Source: an uncultured Pseudomonadota bacterium
GTDB taxonomy: Bacteria; Pseudomonadota; Gammaproteobacteria; Steroidobacterales; Steroidobacteraceae
DNA: 64,000 nucleotides
NCBI GenBank assembly: GCA_946479515.1
Contig: CAMLGF010000003.1
Span: 62,001-126,000 of the forward strand
Direction: 5' to 3'
The position numbers and the translations under genes are program-made. The notes beneath the pieces are model-generated. The model was given only the letters and a program-made list of their open reading frames with translations, searched no databases and was not told the origin of the DNA. This document shows, one piece after another, positions 44,198-51,898 of the stretch; positions within the stretch are counted from its first letter, which is position 1, and each line of letters opens with the position of its first letter.

Positions 44198-46081
44198 CTA
44201 AAGACCGAATCGCACCCCGATGCGCGGCATCACCCCACGCTCCTCGAACCCCACGAATTGCTGGTACTTCTCATCCGTGACATTGTCGACGGCGAGATAG
44301 GTCTGCAGCTTCGCCGACACCTGCCACACCGCACTCAGATCCACGCGCGTGTACGCATCCACATCCACGTCCCCGGTTGCGATGGACGAGTCGAACGACT
44401 GGCCCACGTAGGTCGCCGACGCCGAGAACCTGAGCGCGCTCACCGGCGCCCAATGCACGCCCACGCCGCCGCGCCAGTCCGGCCGGTTGCGCAGCTCGTT
44501 CCCCGACGACGCGATGCGGCTCTTCGCATGCGTGACGCTGCCGTCGACCGACCACGTCTCGTTCATGGCGTAACGCCCGGCGATCTCGAGCCCGCGCGTG
44601 TCCACGCGATTGCGGTTCACCAGCATGGGCGGCGGACCCGAATCGAAGTCGATGGCATTACGGAACTCGCCGTCGAACCAGGTCGCGCTCCACGACACCT
44701 TGCCGTCATGCAGGCTCTGCGAGAGCTCGAGCTCCTGCGACTCGCCGCGCTCGGGCACGAGATCGGGGTTGCCGACGAGCGGGTGCCCCAGCGCGTACAG
44801 GCTGGGTAGTTTGAACGCCTTGCCCCAGCTGCCGGCGAGCCGCAGCCCGTTGCCGCCGAAGTCATAGGACACGCGCAGCCGCGGGCTGGTGACGGACCCC
44901 TGGTCCTCGGGCTTGTCCACACGCACGCCGGCCTGCGCGCTGAGGCCGAACTGTGTCGTCAGCCGGGCTTCCGCAAACGGCGCCCAGGAGTTGCGCGTCT
45001 CGTCGAACGACGTGGGCAGCATGAAGCCGCCGCCGAAATCCAGCTCGCCGTCGCTGGTGCCCTGCTCGCGCTGCCACTCGGCGCCGTAGGCGACCGTGAA
45101 CATGTCCGAGATGCGCTGCGTGCCGGTCAGCGTGGCGGTGAAACGCTCGATGCTGGAGTCGACCACCGACGGCGGCACGCCGAACGGATCGCGCACGCCC
45201 GGCGCGACACCCGGTGACTCGATGTGATCGTCGCGATCGAAATATCCCAGCGTCAGCGCGAAGCCCGTGTTGCCGGCGTCGTGCTCGACGCTGGCGCCGA
45301 GCACCGTCTCCTGCGCCTCACGGGTCTCCGGATCGCGAATGGCCGCGAAGCGGTAACCGCCGCTGTCGTCGGGAAAGCCCGCGCGATCGCTGTCCGTGTA
45401 CCGCGCCGACACGTTGAACCGCGTGGGCGCGTCGTAGTCGGAGCTGAATCCCGCGGAGAAGCGCTGCGCCGAGAAATCGTTGCCGCGAATCTGCGCGCCT
45501 TCGTTGGAATCGCTGGCACCCAACGACCAGGTGCCGTTGGCGAGCGGCCCGGCGGCATTCACCGCGAACTCGCGCGTGTCGTAGGCGCCGGCCATGGCGT
45601 CCACCGACGCCTGCATGCTCTGCAGCGGCGCATGGCGCGTGATGATGTTGATGACGCCGGCCAGCGCGTCGCCGCCGTAGACGGCCGAGTACGGCCCGCG
45701 CGCGATCTCCACGCGCTGCACGTCGGCCACGTCGAAGGTCGAGAAGTCGAAGGAACCGCCGCGCGAGTTCGTGGGGTCGTTGACGCGCACGCCGTCGACC
45801 AGCACCAGCGTGTAGTTAGGATCGGCGCCGCGCAGGTACAGCGAGCCGGTGCCGCCGCGGCCGCCGACGGCGTCCACGTGGATGCCGGCGACGCGCTCGA
45901 GCACGTCGGCGAGTTTCGCGGGTTTCTCGACGTCGAAGTCCTCGCGCTTCAGCACGGTGACGTTGGCGCCGAGATCCTGGGGTGGCGCGGCCACGCGTGA
46001 ACCGGTGACGACGATGGGCGTGGATTCGACAGCAATGAGCGGCTGGACGCTCTGGTCAGCCAGGAGCAATAAAAATGGCAT
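44198..46081 (-). CDS. BtuB-like TonB-dependent receptor
   Basis: The 627-residue outer-membrane receptor has a short signal-like start (MPFLLLLADQ), a TonB-box area TPIVVTGSRVA, and a plug with LADVLERVAGIHVDAVGGRGG, LYLRGADPNYTLVLVDGVRVND and RVEIARGPYSAVYGGDALAGVINIIT. The last two are typical of BtuB/cobalamin-type receptors. The barrel ends RIGVRFGL. No cobalamin riboswitch fits in the 61-bp space to the divergent cytochrome gene, so B12 as substrate is unproven. It may share regulation with that gene. Confidence 0.9.
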   Translation of the reverse strand: MPFLLLLADQSVQPLIAVESTPIVVTGSRVAAPPQDLGANVTVLKREDFDVEKPAKLADVLERVAGIHVDAVGGRGGTGSLYLRGADPNYTLVLVDGVRVNDPTNSRGGSFDFSTFDVADVQRVEIARGPYSAVYGGDALAGVINIITRHAPLQSMQASVDAMAGAYDTREFAVNAAGPLANGTWSLGASDSNEGAQIRGNDFSAQRFSAGFSSDYDAPTRFNVSARYTDSDRAGFPDDSGGYRFAAIRDPETREAQETVLGASVEHDAGNTGFALTLGYFDRDDHIESPGVAPGVRDPFGVPPSVVDSSIERFTATLTGTQRISDMFTVAYGAEWQREQGTSDGELDFGGGFMLPTSFDETRNSWAPFAEARLTTQFGLSAQAGVRVDKPEDQGSVTSPRLRVSYDFGGNGLRLAGSWGKAFKLPSLYALGHPLVGNPDLVPERGESQELELSQSLHDGKVSWSATWFDGEFRNAIDFDSGPPPMLVNRNRVDTRGLEIAGRYAMNETWSVDGSVTHAKSRIASSGNELRNRPDWRGGVGVHWAPVSALRFSASATYVGQSFDSSIATGDVDVDAYTRVDLSAVWQVSAKLQTYLAVDNVTDEKYQQFVGFEERGVMPRIGVRFGL

Positions 46082-46142
46082 AGCTCGATAGTGTTTCGGA
46101 GGGGAGAATTTCGGTTAGTGTAGCGGTACAGAAGGGGGTTCC

Positions 46143-49100
46143 ATGTCGGGATTTATTCGCCGCCACGCCCTGGCGGTTGTGACCATGTTTGCGCTCGCGA
46201 GTTTCCATGCCCAAGGTGCTGAAGACGCGCCGGGCGCGGCTTTCCGTGACAACCCGGCCTGGACAGTGTCGGACGGCGCGCTCACCACGCAGGGCCCGGA
46301 GGAGGGCCGCGGGCTGGTGAGTCGCCTCACGCTGGCCGACAGTGTCTCCTCATTCGAGTATCGCGCCCCGGTCGGGGCGCTCGCCAAGTTCTACCTCATG
46401 GGCCGCTATGGCTTCGATCTCAAGGGCACGGGGGAATGGCAGGCGTTCACGGTCAGGTTCCGGGCGCCGCGCTTCGATGAGGGATTCAACAAAATTCAGC
46501 CGGCTTTCATCCTGGAAGTGCGCAATGGCGCCGACGTCCGCCGCAATGTGATCGTCGAGGCGCCGAGCGAGGGCTCGGTGTGGCAGAACGAGGATCAGCG
46601 CGGGCCGGCGTTCATCATCGTGCGATCCGGGCCGTTCGCCATCCGCAAGTCCAGCCACGAAGCGGCGGATTTCGCGCAGATCACGCTGCCCGCGGCCTCC
46701 GGCGGCGAGACCAACGAGAAGGATCTGCAAGACCTGGTGGCCATGGGCAAGGACCTTTTCACGCAGGTGGGCTGCGAAGCCTGCCATCGCGTCGAGCCCG
46801 GCGATGCCGCTGTGAGTACCGGCCCCAATCTCCATGGACTGTTCCGCAACGATCCCCGCAAGCGCGAAGTGGCGGATGCCGAAGGGCACCGCTTCCAGAT
46901 CAAGGCCGGGCGCGAATACCTGCACCAGTCGGTGCGCTCGCCGGCGGAGCAACTGGCGGTGGCCGAGAGCGGCGAGACCCGCGGCCAACCCTATCTACCG
47001 CTGATGCCGGCCTTCACCGCCGACCTGCTCAGCGACGCGCAGATCGACGCCATCGGTGACTATCTCGCCACGCTCAATACCCTGCGCGATAGCGGTCCGG
47101 TGGTGCGCCTCGCCCGTCTGGCGCCCGCCGAGCCGTACGATCCGATGCAGGACAGCCTGCAGTGGCTGGTCGGCGACACCGTGCGGCTGCAGCGCGGGCC
47201 CATGCAGGGCACGTCCGGCCGTGCCATCCACGTGGGCCTGCCCAACGGCGTGAACTACAGCTTCGATCCCCGCCTGCTCGCCGTGGTGAAGATCTGGCAG
47301 GGCGGCTTCCTCGACATGCAGGGCGAGCTCACCAATCGCGGCGGCCGCGGCCTCGCGCCCGGCTACCAGAGCCGCGAGATCGGCTTCGGTGACCGCGAGT
47401 ACCTGCTGGCGCCGCTGAACGCCGCGGGCGCGCCCGTGGACTTCACTTTCAAGGAGACGAAGTTCGGTGACCAGGCGGCGCAGAAGGCCGCGCTGTACAG
47501 CAAGGAGGATCAACTCGCGCAGATCGCTGCCGCGGACGCGCAATTCCTCGGCTACGCGCGCGACTCGAAGGACAGGGCTGCCGCGCCGGCCTTCAGGTAT
47601 CGCGTCGGCAAGAACGTGGTCGAGGTCGTGTCGAACTTCGCCGCGAATGGCGAGGTGACCGTCACCGTCAGCGGCAGGCTGGCAACCGGGCAGTCGTTCG
47701 CGTTGAACACGGACCTGCTGAAGAGCGCCGCGGCCAGCGCCGGCACGCTCGCGGGCGATCGCTGGACCCTGCCTGCCGGCAAAGTGCACGCCACGCTTCG
47801 TGGCACCATCGGCCTCACCGCCGGCGCGTGGCGGCCGGCGGCATCAAACTACTCCTACCTGCGCCAGCCACTGGAGACGGGCGCTGCCAGCGCGCAGCTG
47901 CCGCCCGGCTACAGCATCGAGAATTACTACGCGCCCAAGGACAATTACGGCCGCAAGCAATTGTTCGAAGCGCTGGGACTGAGCGTCACGAAGGACGGCA
48001 CTGTGGTGGTGGCGACCCGCAACGCCGGCATCTGGCGGCTGGTGAAAGGCGAGTGGCGGTTCTTCGCCGAAGGCCTGTTCGACAGCCTCGGCGTGGTTGC
48101 CGAGGATGCCAAGGGTCTGGTCGTCGTGGCCGGGCAGAAGGCCGAGCTCACGCGAATCTCCGATACCAATGGCGATGGTCTCGCCGACAAGTACGAGACG
48201 CTGTACGACGCGCACTCGTACCACGGCAACTACCACAGCTACATGCACGGCCCCGTGCGCGGCAAGGATGGCGCGTACTACTTCACTCTGAACCTGGTGC
48301 ACGACGGCACGGGCACGGCGTACATGGGCGGCGGCAGCGTCATGGGTACTTTCGGCGGCTTCAACGGCTGGGCGTTCCGCGTCGATCGCAACGGCAAGGG
48401 AGGGCCGTTCGCCAATGGACTGCGCAGTCCCGCGAGCCTGGGCGTGGGGCCGGACGGCCGTGTCTGGTACGCGGACAACCAGGGCGACTTCGTCGCCACG
48501 TCGAAGCTGTTCGTGCTCGAGAAGGATCACTTCTACGGGCATCCCGCGGGCCTGGTCGACCTGCCCGGCATGACGCCGGATTCGCCCGAGATCCAGTACG
48601 ACGCGGTCGCCGACCGGCGCGAAAAAGCCACGGTCCTGTTTCCGCACAACAAGGTGGCGAACTCGCCGGGTAATCCCGCGTGGGTGACGCAGCCGAAGTT
48701 CGGGCCGTTCGTCGGGCAGATGCTCATCGGCGATCAGACGCAGTCGAACCTGCTGCGCGTGGTCACCGAGAAGGTGGGTGAGCAGGGGCAGGGCAGCGTC
48801 ATGCCGTTCTTCGCAGGGCTGGAGTCCGGTGTCATGCGGCCGGTGTTCCTGCCCGATGGCAGCCTGTTGTTAGGCCAGACGGGTCGGGGCTGGCAGGCCA
48901 AGGGCGGCAAGGTGGCGAGCCTCCAGCACGTGCGCTGGGATGGCAAGACCGTGGCACCGGCGATCTCCTCGGTGAGCGCGACCTCGGACGGGTTCCGCAT
49001 CCTGCTGACGCAGCCGCTGGGCGGCGGCGTGAGCCCGGACCTGCTCAACAGCGCGTTGACGCTCGAGTCCTGGACTTATCGCGACGCGCCGGACTACGGC

Positions 49101-49325
49101 TCGCCCGAGCTCGGTACCCGCGCCGAGGCGCTGGCGGGCATGTCGGTTAGCGCCGACCGCAGGAGCATCCACGTGAAGCTCGCCAACCAGGATCTGACCC
49201 CGGTGCATCCGCGCCAGACGGCGCGCGTGTATCACTTCAAGGTGGCGGCGGCGACGCTGTTCGACGCGAACGCGCCGCAGGAAATGCACGCGTACTACAC
49301 GCTGTACGCCTTTCCGGCGAAGTAG
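46143..49325 (+). CDS. Exported DUF1080-like / cytochrome c / beta-propeller fusion
   Basis: The 1060-residue protein has a signal peptide ending near HAQGA. Residues about 40-190 resemble DUF1080 (3-keto-disaccharide hydrolase): GRYGFDL, GEWQAFTVRFRAPRFDEG, FILEVRNGADVRRNVIVEAP. Residues about 200-305 form a class I cytochrome c with CEACH at 211-215 and a probable axial Met288 in PLMPAF. From about 590 to 960 a propeller of the sorbosone-dehydrogenase/PVC-type class follows (LSVTKDGTVVVATRNAGIWRL; ISDTNGDGLADKYETLYD). It suggests an envelope enzyme that oxidises or cleaves a sugar and passes electrons to the respiratory chain. The sugar operon next door supports this; the exact reaction is inference. 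Confidence 0.85.
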   Translation: MSGFIRRHALAVVTMFALASFHAQGAEDAPGAAFRDNPAWTVSDGALTTQGPEEGRGLVSRLTLADSVSSFEYRAPVGALAKFYLMGRYGFDLKGTGEWQAFTVRFRAPRFDEGFNKIQPAFILEVRNGADVRRNVIVEAPSEGSVWQNEDQRGPAFIIVRSGPFAIRKSSHEAADFAQITLPAASGGETNEKDLQDLVAMGKDLFTQVGCEACHRVEPGDAAVSTGPNLHGLFRNDPRKREVADAEGHRFQIKAGREYLHQSVRSPAEQLAVAESGETRGQPYLPLMPAFTADLLSDAQIDAIGDYLATLNTLRDSGPVVRLARLAPAEPYDPMQDSLQWLVGDTVRLQRGPMQGTSGRAIHVGLPNGVNYSFDPRLLAVVKIWQGGFLDMQGELTNRGGRGLAPGYQSREIGFGDREYLLAPLNAAGAPVDFTFKETKFGDQAAQKAALYSKEDQLAQIAAADAQFLGYARDSKDRAAAPAFRYRVGKNVVEVVSNFAANGEVTVTVSGRLATGQSFALNTDLLKSAAASAGTLAGDRWTLPAGKVHATLRGTIGLTAGAWRPAASNYSYLRQPLETGAASAQLPPGYSIENYYAPKDNYGRKQLFEALGLSVTKDGTVVVATRNAGIWRLVKGEWRFFAEGLFDSLGVVAEDAKGLVVVAGQKAELTRISDTNGDGLADKYETLYDAHSYHGNYHSYMHGPVRGKDGAYYFTLNLVHDGTGTAYMGGGSVMGTFGGFNGWAFRVDRNGKGGPFANGLRSPASLGVGPDGRVWYADNQGDFVATSKLFVLEKDHFYGHPAGLVDLPGMTPDSPEIQYDAVADRREKATVLFPHNKVANSPGNPAWVTQPKFGPFVGQMLIGDQTQSNLLRVVTEKVGEQGQGSVMPFFAGLESGVMRPVFLPDGSLLLGQTGRGWQAKGGKVASLQHVRWDGKTVAPAISSVSATSDGFRILLTQPLGGGVSPDLLNSALTLESWTYRDAPDYGSPELGTRAEALAGMSVSADRRSIHVKLANQDLTPVHPRQTARVYHFKVAAATLFDANAPQEMHAYYTLYAFPAK

Positions 49326-49341
49326 GGCGATAGACGGAACA

Positions 49342-49379
49342 ACGGCCGCGGACGGGTGTCCGCGGCCGTTTTCTTTTTC
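49342..49379 (+). terminator. Strong intrinsic terminator of the cytochrome fusion gene
   Basis: A perfect 13-bp stem (AACGGCCGCGGAC with GTCCGCGGCCGTT) with a 4-nt loop GGGT is followed by TTTCTTTTT. It lies 16 bp after the stop codon and ends 10 bp before the converging glutathione transferase gene. Confidence 0.93.
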
Positions 49380-49388
49380 GAGGTCCGC

Positions 49389-50006
49389 TCAGGCCGCCTT
49401 CTGATTGAGGCCTTCGGCCTCGAGCGCCTCGCGCACCTTGGGGCGCGCCGCGACGCGCGCGTGGAATTCCTTGAGCGCGGGCCACTTGTCCAGGCCGATG
49501 TCGAGGAACAGCGCCCAGTTGATCACCGCGTAGAGATAGGCATCGGCGATGGTGAAACCGTCTCCGGTCAGGTACTTCTTGCCGGCGAGCTGCGCATTGG
49601 TCCAGTCGAGCTTCTTCTCGAGGTTGGCGAGCGCGTATTCCTTCACCTTCGGGGCATTGGCCGGGTTCCACAACGGCGAGAAGCTCTTGTGGATCTCGCT
49701 GGTGATGTAGTTCAGCCATTCCTGCAGGCGATAGCGCTCGAGCGTGCCGGCCGCGGGCGCCAACTTGCTGTCGGGCTTCTGGTCGGCGAGGTACTGCATG
49801 ATGGCCACGCCCTCGGTGAGCACCTGTCCATCGTCGAGCTTGAGCGCGGGCACGGCGCCCTTGGAATTCACCGCGTAGTAGTCGGATCCGTCGACCAGTT
49901 TCTTGGTCTTGGTATCGACGCGCTTGAGATCGAGGGGGATGCCGGCTTCGCGGGCGGTGATGTGCGAGGCGAGCGAGCAGGCGCCGGGGGAGAAGTACAG
50001 TTGCAT
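49389..50006 (-). CDS. gstA: Glutathione S-transferase
   Basis: The 205-residue enzyme starts MQLYFSPGACSLASHITAREAG, the beta-class bacterial GST N-terminus in which Cys10 (PGACS) binds glutathione. The thioredoxin-fold motif VPALKLDDGQVLTEGVAI follows, and the helical C-terminal domain has FTIADAYLYAVINW. It conjugates or handles glutathione with electrophiles. A GGAG site precedes ATG 50006. It is divergent from an HxlR regulator with strong inverted repeats between them, so it is probably induced by a compound sensed by that protein. Confidence 0.93.
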   Translation of the reverse strand: MQLYFSPGACSLASHITAREAGIPLDLKRVDTKTKKLVDGSDYYAVNSKGAVPALKLDDGQVLTEGVAIMQYLADQKPDSKLAPAAGTLERYRLQEWLNYITSEIHKSFSPLWNPANAPKVKEYALANLEKKLDWTNAQLAGKKYLTGDGFTIADAYLYAVINWALFLDIGLDKWPALKEFHARVAARPKVREALEAEGLNQKAA

Positions 50007-50072
50007 CGTGAGACTCCGTTCGCATGGGTAGTTCGAATGGCCGGCATTCTGGGGACGCACCCACCGCGTCAC

Positions 50073-50140
50073 AAGTACTTACCTCCGCGTAAGTGGCCCA
50101 GGCGCGCGCGGCAGGGTACTTACCTGTAGGTAAGTACCCT
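50073..50140. promoter_or_regulatory. Operator pair between gstA and the HxlR gene
   Basis: At 50113-50140 AGGGTACTTACCT and AGGTAAGTACCCT form a perfect 13-bp inverted repeat with a 2-bp centre. GTACTTACCT is repeated at 50075-50084, exactly 41 bp from its match at 50116-50125, within a weaker palindrome (ACTTAC, 6 bp, GTAAGT at 50077-50094). HxlR proteins bind palindromes in their divergent promoters, so this is very likely the regulator's operator for both genes. Confidence 0.82.
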
Positions 50141-50174
50141 CCCGATGGATGGGTATCGTGGTAGATTGGCGGCC

Positions 50175-50594
50175 ATGCCCAAGTCACCGGTTCCCGACGT
50201 CTACAGTTCGGCGTGTCCCTCGCGCCGTGTCATGGCAGTGCTCGCCGAGAAGTGGAGCCTGCTGGTGGTCGCGGCGCTCGCGGACGGGCCGATGCGCACG
50301 GCGGCAATCCGCCGTCGCGTGCAGGGGGTCTCGGAGAAGATGCTCATACAGACGCTGCGCAAGCTCGAGAGCTACGCGCTGGTCAGCCGGCGGAGCTATC
50401 CGGAGGTGCCGCCGCGCGTGGAATATCGCCTCACGCCGCTCGGGCGGTCGCTGGCGAGGCTGGCGGGCCTGTTCGGGCGGTGGGTGGAGAAGAACGTGAT
50501 CACGCTGCTGCGGGCCGAGCAGCATTGTGTACGGCCGGCGGCCTCGGAAGCGAAGCCCGACCTCACGCGCGCGCGGCGTTCCGCCAGCGCCTGA
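50175..50594 (+). CDS. HxlR-family transcriptional regulator
   Basis: The 139-residue winged-helix protein shows the HxlR signature: Cys in SSACPSRRVMAVLAEKWSLLVVAALADG, then GVSEKMLIQTLRKLESYALVSR, and the wing VEYRLTPLGRSL. ATG 50175 gives the expected N-terminus MPKSPV. Some HxlR proteins sense quinones or aldehydes through that cysteine. The perfect palindrome upstream makes autoregulation and control of gstA likely. Confidence 0.92.
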   Translation: MPKSPVPDVYSSACPSRRVMAVLAEKWSLLVVAALADGPMRTAAIRRRVQGVSEKMLIQTLRKLESYALVSRRSYPEVPPRVEYRLTPLGRSLARLAGLFGRWVEKNVITLLRAEQHCVRPAASEAKPDLTRARRSASA

Positions 50595-50621
50595 CGGGTG
50601 GTCCGCAGCGCACTGGAGGTG

Positions 50622-50658
50622 CGTCCCCGTTTCCTGGAAAACGAGGAATGTCCCCATT
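50622..50658 (+). repeat. Dispersed hairpin repeat, copy 2
   Basis: CGTCCCC is followed by the small palindrome CGTTTCCTGGAAAACG and then GAGGAATGTCCCCATT (50643-50658), the same 16-mer and layout as at 37089-37104. Like copy 1 it sits in a short gap between converging genes (HxlR and mltA). Confidence 0.65.
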
Positions 50659-50661
50659 CCG

Positions 50662-51825
50662 TCAGTTGTTCGCGGCGGGCGGGGGAGCGCCGCGCGGCCA
50701 CAGCAGCCACATTTCTCCCTCGTGCTTCATCATTCCGGCCTGGGTGCCGGCGGCCTGGCCGAAGCCGAAGAACAGATCCGCGCGGAGTGGCCCGCGGATC
50801 GCACCGCCCGTGTCCTGCGCCACTACCAGGCGCCGCAAGGGCAATTCGCCGTCGCCCGGCTGTGTCGTGGCAAGGAACAACGGTGCGCCCAGGGGCAGGA
50901 ATCTCGGGTCGACGGCAATCGAACGTCCGGCGGTGAGCGGCAGGCCCTGGGCGCCGCGCGGTCCCAGCGTCGGATCGGCGAGTGGCGATTCTTCGAAGAA
51001 CACGACGCTGGGATTGCTGTCGAGCACCTCGTTCACGCGGTTCGGGTTGGCGGCCAGCCAGTTGCGGATGGCGGGCATGTTCACCTGGTCGAGCGGCATG
51101 ACACCCTGATCGGCCAGATAGCGGCCAATGGAACGGTAGGGATGGCCGTTCTGATCCGCGTATTGCAGGCGCAACGTCTCGCCGCTATCGAGCTGCACAC
51201 GTCCCGATCCCTGCACTTCGAGCAGGAAGGCGTCGAGGGGATTGTCGATCCAGGCGATCTCATGCCCGGCGAGCCCGGGCGCTTCGCGCGCTTCGCCGCG
51301 CGAGTAGTAAGGCACGACGCGATTGCCGTCGAGACGCCCGCGCACGCGTTTGCCCTTGAGCTCGGGGATGACGTCGGCCAGATCGACGATGAGCAGGTCA
51401 TCGGGGCGCCGATACAGGGGCGTGGCATAGCGGGCGCTGCGCGTGCGCGAACCGAAGATCAACGGCTCGAAGTAGCCGGTCACCAGACCCGTCTTCTCGC
51501 GCTTGCGGCCGACGATGCGCCGGACCCGGTACGGTTGCAGCTGACGTTCGAGGAAGCCGCGCACGAACTCCGCGTCCACCGGACTCGTCGCCACGACGGC
51601 GCCGCAGAAGGACTGCCATTCGGCGCGTGCCCCGAGTACGCGGCAGGTGCTGACGATGGCGGGCCAGGCGGCGAGGGTGTCATCGCTGCGCCAGCCCGGC
51701 AGCCGGGAAAACTTCACCGCCTCGAAACGCACCGTGGGCGCCGCGCCGGGGCGGCCGCCCTTCTGCGACACGCAGGCGGCCAGCGCGAGCAGGGGAAGCA
51801 GCGCGAGTAGACGCCAGCGGTTCAT
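50662..51825 (-). CDS. mltA: Membrane-bound lytic murein transglycosylase A
   Basis: The 387-residue lipoprotein (lipobox LAAC, Cys18) matches MltA: LVTGYFEPLIFGS, the NPLDAFLLEVQGSGRVQLDSG element, and the C-terminal 3D domain AQDTGGAIRGPLRADLFFGFG, which holds the catalytic aspartate. It cleaves peptidoglycan glycan strands to 1,6-anhydromuropeptides at the outer membrane. The start MNRWRLLALL at 51825 gives a correct lipoprotein signal; an earlier ATG at 51863 would spoil it. Confidence 0.94.
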   Translation of the reverse strand: MNRWRLLALLPLLALAACVSQKGGRPGAAPTVRFEAVKFSRLPGWRSDDTLAAWPAIVSTCRVLGARAEWQSFCGAVVATSPVDAEFVRGFLERQLQPYRVRRIVGRKREKTGLVTGYFEPLIFGSRTRSARYATPLYRRPDDLLIVDLADVIPELKGKRVRGRLDGNRVVPYYSRGEAREAPGLAGHEIAWIDNPLDAFLLEVQGSGRVQLDSGETLRLQYADQNGHPYRSIGRYLADQGVMPLDQVNMPAIRNWLAANPNRVNEVLDSNPSVVFFEESPLADPTLGPRGAQGLPLTAGRSIAVDPRFLPLGAPLFLATTQPGDGELPLRRLVVAQDTGGAIRGPLRADLFFGFGQAAGTQAGMMKHEGEMWLLWPRGAPPPAANN

Positions 51826-51898
51826 CGATTGCGGGATCGATTGCGGATCACGCGAGTGCATCCGGAACTGACCGTTGGCCGGCCGCGAATGTTCCGTT

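Noticed and set aside
46082..46142. Cobalamin riboswitch upstream of the BtuB-like receptor
   Set aside because: Only 61 bp separate the divergent start codons and no B12-box-like sequence is present.
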